Assembly (NCBI GenBank): GCA_008933735.1
Contig: WBUL01000004.1
Coordinates: 186,001-250,000 of the forward strand
Reading direction: 5' to 3'
DNA from: Anaerolineae bacterium
Lineage (GTDB): Bacteria > Chloroflexota > Anaerolineae > Aggregatilineales > J027
DNA length: 64,000 nt
The notes under the pieces are model-generated. The model was not told the origin of the DNA and did no database searches. It worked only from the letters and a program-made list of their open reading frames with translations. Below, in pieces: positions 60,880-64,000 of this stretch. The translations under genes were made by a program, and so were the position numbers. The first letter of the stretch is position 1; each line of letters begins with the position of its first letter.

Positions 60880-62143
60880 ACATTTTACTTACCTGAATGG
60901 TGTTCTGTGCTGTGATGGCATTTCGCTGGATTCCATCGCTGATGCGGTTGGGACACCATTTTATGTGTACAGCGCGGCGCGAATCCGCGCCAACGTTCAT
61001 CAAATTCAGAAGGCTTTCGCCGCTCTGAATCCAGCGATTCATTACAGCCTGAAGGCTAATGCAAACCTCAGCCTGATTCGCCTGCTGCACGAGCAAAAAA
61101 TCGGTATGGATGCAGTCAGCGCGGGCGAAATTTACCGGGCGCTGCAAGCAGGGGTTCCAGCGGAAAACATCGTCTATGCTGGAGTCGGTAAAACCGCCGA
61201 CGAAATCCGCTACGCATTGGAAGTAGGAGTGGGCTGGTTTAATGTCGAAAGCGGCGGGGAACTGGCTTCCTTGAACCAGATTGCAGGTGAAATGGGAAAA
61301 ACCGCTGTGGCTGCTTTGCGGCTGAACCCAGATGTACAGGCACAGACTCATCATCACATTGCAACTGGACATGGTGGCACAAAGTTTGGGATGAGCGCAG
61401 AAACCATCAAGCGTATCCTGGCAAATCGGGCAGATTATTTTCATGTCCATATACAAGGGATTCATGTTCATATTGGCAGCCAGTTAGCAGATGTCCAGGC
61501 GACCGTTGAGGCAGTCAAACGCGCCCAGGCACTGGCTGAGCCTTATTCCGATATTCGTACCATCAATATTGGGGGGGGTTTTCCTGTACCTTATACTGAG
61601 CAAGACCACTATCCCGTGCCACAGGAATTCGCTAACGCGCTGGTGCCGCTGCTGCACGGCTGGAATGTCAAACTTGAACCAGGGCGGTTTATTGTGGCTA
61701 ACGCGGGTGCGCTGGTGATTTCTACCCTGTACATCAAGATTCAGGAGGGACGGCGATTCATCATTACCGATGGAAGCATGACGGAACTGATCCGACCTGC
61801 CCTCTATGAAGCTGTGCATCCGGTGTATTCCGTGTACCAATCCGATGAGCAGGCCACTGAAGCAATGGTCGTGGGGCCGGTCTGCGAATCGGCAGATATG
61901 CTGAGTCGCAGCGCCGTTTTGCCGCCGCTGCAACCCGGCGCCCGGTTGGTGGTCATGATGGCCGGGGCCTATGGGATGGTGATGGCATCCAATTACAACA
62001 TGCGAACCCGTCCGCCGGAGATTCTGATCGAAAATGGTCACTGGCGTGTCATCCGCCGCCGGGAAACCTGGCAGGATCTACTTCAATTTGAACAAAATCT
62101 CCCCCTTTCGGGAGAGAGACTTTCAAAAAAAAATCCTCTATAG
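60869..62143 (+). CDS. lysA: Diaminopimelate decarboxylase family PLP enzyme
   Basis: A 424-residue fold-type III PLP decarboxylase. The PLP Lys is Lys62 in HYSLKANAN, and HIGSQL, GGGFPVPY, EPGRFIVANAG (typically EPGRxIVA) and GPVCESADML with the active-site Cys are in the expected order. The family turns meso-diaminopimelate to L-lysine; some members act on other amino acids. A neighbouring dipeptide epimerase and NlpC/P60 peptidase would supply DAP from murein peptides. The GTG at 60869 lies inside the epimerase 3' end, with AGGAG nine bases upstream. Confidence 0.9.
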   Translation: MLNEHFTYLNGVLCCDGISLDSIADAVGTPFYVYSAARIRANVHQIQKAFAALNPAIHYSLKANANLSLIRLLHEQKIGMDAVSAGEIYRALQAGVPAENIVYAGVGKTADEIRYALEVGVGWFNVESGGELASLNQIAGEMGKTAVAALRLNPDVQAQTHHHIATGHGGTKFGMSAETIKRILANRADYFHVHIQGIHVHIGSQLADVQATVEAVKRAQALAEPYSDIRTINIGGGFPVPYTEQDHYPVPQEFANALVPLLHGWNVKLEPGRFIVANAGALVISTLYIKIQEGRRFIITDGSMTELIRPALYEAVHPVYSVYQSDEQATEAMVVGPVCESADMLSRSAVLPPLQPGARLVVMMAGAYGMVMASNYNMRTRPPEILIENGHWRVIRRRETWQDLLQFEQNLPLSGERLSKKNPL

Positions 62144-62220
62144 TCAAAATGCAACCTGAACGATCTGAAGCACGTATAAACAGTGGACAAACATGAACGA
62201 AAGAGCAGAGGAGGAGGCTC

Positions 62221-62976
62221 ATGAGTGAACCTTTTATCCGCGTGAGAAATCTGGTGAAAACTTATACCACCCCGGCAGGGCCCTTGAATATTCTTCGTGG
62301 TGTTGACCTGGAAATTCAAAAAGGCGATTTCATCGCCCTGATCGGCCCATCCGGAAGTGGCAAAACCACTTTCCTGAATATGCTCACCGCGATTGATGCA
62401 CCTACCAGCGGTGATATTACGGTAGATGGCGTGAACATCACCCAGGCTCCGCAGCGCAAACTGACCAAATGGCGTGCCAAGAATATTGGCATTGTCTTCC
62501 AGTTTTTCCAATTGCTGCCGACCTTAACCGTGCTGGAAAATGTGATGGCCCCGATGGACTTTGCCAACGTATGGAAATCGGGTGAGCGGAAACAACGCGC
62601 GCTGGATATTCTTGACCGCTTTGGCATTAAAGACCAGGCCTACAAAACGCCGGATATGTTATCCGGTGGTCAGCAGCAGCGTGTCGCGCTGGCGCGTGCG
62701 CTGGCGAACAACCCCAAACTGGTGGTGGGTGATGAACCCACCGGCAACCTTGACCGAATGAGCGCTCACAATGTCTTCAACGCCTTTAAGGAAATGGCAG
62801 ACCAGGGATCAACGGTCATCATCGTAACGCATGACCGCGAGCTGGTGCATGGCGTACCGAAGATTTTCGAATTGAGCGATGGCACGATAGGCCGCACTAC
62901 ACTCGAAGCGGCTGCTCGCCGTCGGACTCAGGAACTTCAGGCGCTGCGCCTGGCACATGCTACCAAAGAGGGCTAA
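62221..62976 (+). CDS. ABC transporter ATP-binding protein (LolD/MacB type)
   Basis: A 251-residue ATPase: Walker A GPSGSGKTT, Q loop [11 protein letters not shown], signature LSGGQQQR, Walker [14 protein letters not shown] loop VTHD. The GDEPTGNLD sequence and [14 protein letters not shown] identify the LolD/MacB group, which powers lipoprotein or peptide/antibiotic export with FtsX-like permeases. A GAGGAGG ribosome-binding site precedes the ATG. It is a paralogue of the next gene; no permease gene is visible up to base 64000. Confidence 0.95.
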   Translation: MSEPFIRVRNLVKTYTTPAGPLNILRGVDLEIQKGDFIALIGPSGSGKTTFLNMLTAIDAPTSGDITVDGVNITQAPQRKLTKWRAKNIGIVFQFFQLLPTLTVLENVMAPMDFANVWKSGERKQRALDILDRFGIKDQAYKTPDMLSGGQQQRVALARALANNPKLVVGDEPTGNLDRMSAHNVFNAFKEMADQGSTVIIVTHDRELVHGVPKIFELSDGTIGRTTLEAAARRRTQELQALRLAHATKEG

Positions 62977-62991
62977 GGAGGGAAGCAAGCC

Positions 62992-63723
62992 ATGGCTAAT
63001 GGAAATAACAAAAACAACGGCAAAGCCTTAATTTCGCTCGAAAACGTGCGAAAAATCTATAAGACCAAAGCTGGCCCCCTGGAAGTTCTCAAAGGTGTGA
63101 GCTTTAACGTCAATGCAGGCGAATTCGTAGCGATTGTCGGCCCGTCTGGTAGCGGAAAAAGTACCCTGATTAACATGATCACGGGAATTGACCGCCCGAC
63201 GGAAGGGGAAGTTTATGTTGCTGGTCAGCGTTTGACCTCAATGGGCGAGAACCAGGTCGCCAAGTGGCGAGGTAAAAATGTGGGGGTGGTCTTCCAGTTT
63301 TTCCAACTGCTGCCGACCCTGACCGTGCTGGAAAACGTGATGATGCCGATGAACTACGTTGGCACCTATAAAGGTGAACGCAAAGAACGAGCGATGCAGC
63401 TTCTGGAACTGGTGGACTTACCCGATGTGGCGCACAAATACCCCAGTCAGATTTCCGGTGGGCAGCAGCAGCGTGCCGCCATTGCCCGTGCGCTGGCGAA
63501 TGATCCGCCCCTGATTGTGGGTGATGAACCGACAGGTAACCTGGATACAATTTCAGCCGGTATTATGTTCGCCCTTTTTGAAGAGCTGGTCGCCAATGGA
63601 AAAACGATTGTCATGGTGACACATGACAAAGATTTAGCCGGTCAAATTCCGCGTGTCGTAGAGGTGCGTGACGGGCGTATCCTTAGCGAAGAAGAAGTTG
63701 ACCAGCGTCTGGTACAGCGCTAA
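62992..63723 (+). CDS. ABC transporter ATP-binding protein (LolD/MacB type), paralogue of the preceding gene
   Basis: A 243-residue ATPase with Walker [54 protein letters not shown] and VTHDKDLA. It is strongly similar to the gene at 62221 and lies 15 bases downstream with AAGGAGG before the ATG, so the two may form a heterodimer driving one exporter or serve two permeases. Confidence 0.95.
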   Translation: MANGNNKNNGKALISLENVRKIYKTKAGPLEVLKGVSFNVNAGEFVAIVGPSGSGKSTLINMITGIDRPTEGEVYVAGQRLTSMGENQVAKWRGKNVGVVFQFFQLLPTLTVLENVMMPMNYVGTYKGERKERAMQLLELVDLPDVAHKYPSQISGGQQQRAAIARALANDPPLIVGDEPTGNLDTISAGIMFALFEELVANGKTIVMVTHDKDLAGQIPRVVEVRDGRILSEEEVDQRLVQR

Positions 63724-63734
63724 AGGAGCGGCTC

Positions 63735-64000
63735 GTGGAGATTATCGAACGCAACGAAGATGGTGTCGCTGTTTTTGTCCTGTCAGGTCGTGTGGACAGC
63801 AGTGGTGCTGTCGAATTGGATGACATCCTGCACCGGGCTGTGGCAGAGGGCAAACACAACATGATTTTAGAGATGTCCGGGGTCGCTTATATGAACAGCG
63901 CAGGACTGCGTATCCTGGCGGATGTCATGAGCGCTAACCGTGAACGTGGCGGCGATTTACGCCTGGTCGGTCTGAATGACCGGGTGCGCCGTGTCTTTGA
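63735..64000 (+). CDS. STAS-domain anti-sigma-factor antagonist, 3' end outside window
   Basis: I translated this from the sequence: MEIIERNEDGVAVFVLSGRV continuing DSSGAVELDDIL, then ILEMSGVAYMNSAGLRILAD. The MNSAGLR block carries the conserved Ser phosphorylated in SpoIIAA/RsbV-type antagonists. GTG 63735 has AAAGGAG six bases upstream. The frame is open to the window end (88 complete codons). It follows the ABC ATPase by 11 bases, suggesting partner-switching control beside the exporter operon. Confidence 0.88.
   Translation, partial: MEIIERNEDGVAVFVLSGRVDSSGAVELDDILHRAVAEGKHNMILEMSGVAYMNSAGLRILADVMSANRERGGDLRLVGLNDRVRRVF

Noticed and set aside
60797-61471. 224-codon minus-strand frame
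   Set aside because: Antisense to the PLP decarboxylase; no motif and no ribosome-binding site.
62192-62227. 11-codon open frame before the first LolD-type ATPase gene
   Set aside because: Too short to support; its sequence mostly reflects the purine-rich ribosome-binding region of the ATPase gene.
1-64000. tRNA, rRNA, CRISPR, transposase, integrase or phage genes
   Set aside because: I looked for short repeated arrays, terminal inverted repeats with transposase motifs and tRNA-like folds in the gaps and saw none; no gap between genes exceeds about 240 bases.

Overview
The window is densely packed bacterial DNA with no rRNA, tRNA, CRISPR array, insertion sequence or prophage that I can see. 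The gene set suggests a Chloroflexota bacterium of the Anaerolineae type: a very large multi-GAF histidine kinase, Thr/Pro-rich membrane-anchored and SH3 lipoproteins, ABC importers lacking a local ATPase, a HerA-like ATPase with Pro/Gln/Tyr-rich tails, and mixed ATG/GTG/TTG starts. This assignment is inferred from gene content, not from a marker phylogeny. Many neighbouring genes share ATGA or TTGA stop/start overlaps, so most blocks are probably translationally coupled operons. Layout: 1-13358 is a surface-glycan locus. The minus-strand block (1-9800) holds a sugar epimerase, a UDP-sugar dehydrogenase, a DegT aminotransferase, a methyltransferase, two GT2 glycosyltransferases and two polytopic membrane proteins. 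The divergent plus-strand block (9872-13358) holds paralogues of one GT2 and one membrane protein, with a hexapeptide acyltransferase between them. 13339-18023 has a hydrolase, a GAF protein, two lipoproteins, pseudouridine-5'-phosphate glycosidase (psuG) and a Thr/Pro-rich membrane protein. 18175-23791 has a 7-8 TM, triple-GAF hybrid sensor kinase and two GT4 glycosyltransferases. uppS-frr (minus strand) follow, then a small hypothetical protein, a membrane-anchored phospholipase-D-like protein, the HerA-like ATPase, another GT4, a response regulator, an esterase, and an ECF sigma factor with two small companion genes. 34242-47262 is a sugar-catabolism region: a GH31 alpha-glycosidase, then (behind a strong promoter, an intrinsic terminator and a perfect LacI-type palindrome) an L-fucose-isomerase-like protein, a sugar ABC importer, an FSA-type transaldolase, a GH4 NAD-dependent glycosidase, an MgtC/DUF4010 membrane protein, and a split UxaA-family lyase. 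This lyase pair has the size and layout of either altronate dehydratase or (2R)-sulfolactate sulfo-lyase SuyAB. Isomerase, transaldolase and SuyAB-like lyase together resemble a transaldolase-type sulfoquinovose pathway ending in sulfite release, with GH4 as an unexpected glycosidase. This is the strongest candidate for an undescribed system. One permease of the importer also carries a FAS1-like domain, apparently circularly permuted, in its first external loop. 47498-52961 is an Mrp cation/proton antiporter operon with A, B, C, D, E and G but no mrpF. 52991-62143 looks like a murein-peptide scavenging region: oppABC-like dipeptide importer (minus strand), an SH3-NlpC/P60 endopeptidase, a beta-lactamase-fold hydrolase, an enolase-superfamily dipeptide epimerase and a diaminopimelate decarboxylase. 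62221-64000 has two paralogous LolD/MacB-type ABC ATPases and the start of a STAS anti-sigma-factor antagonist that runs off the window.
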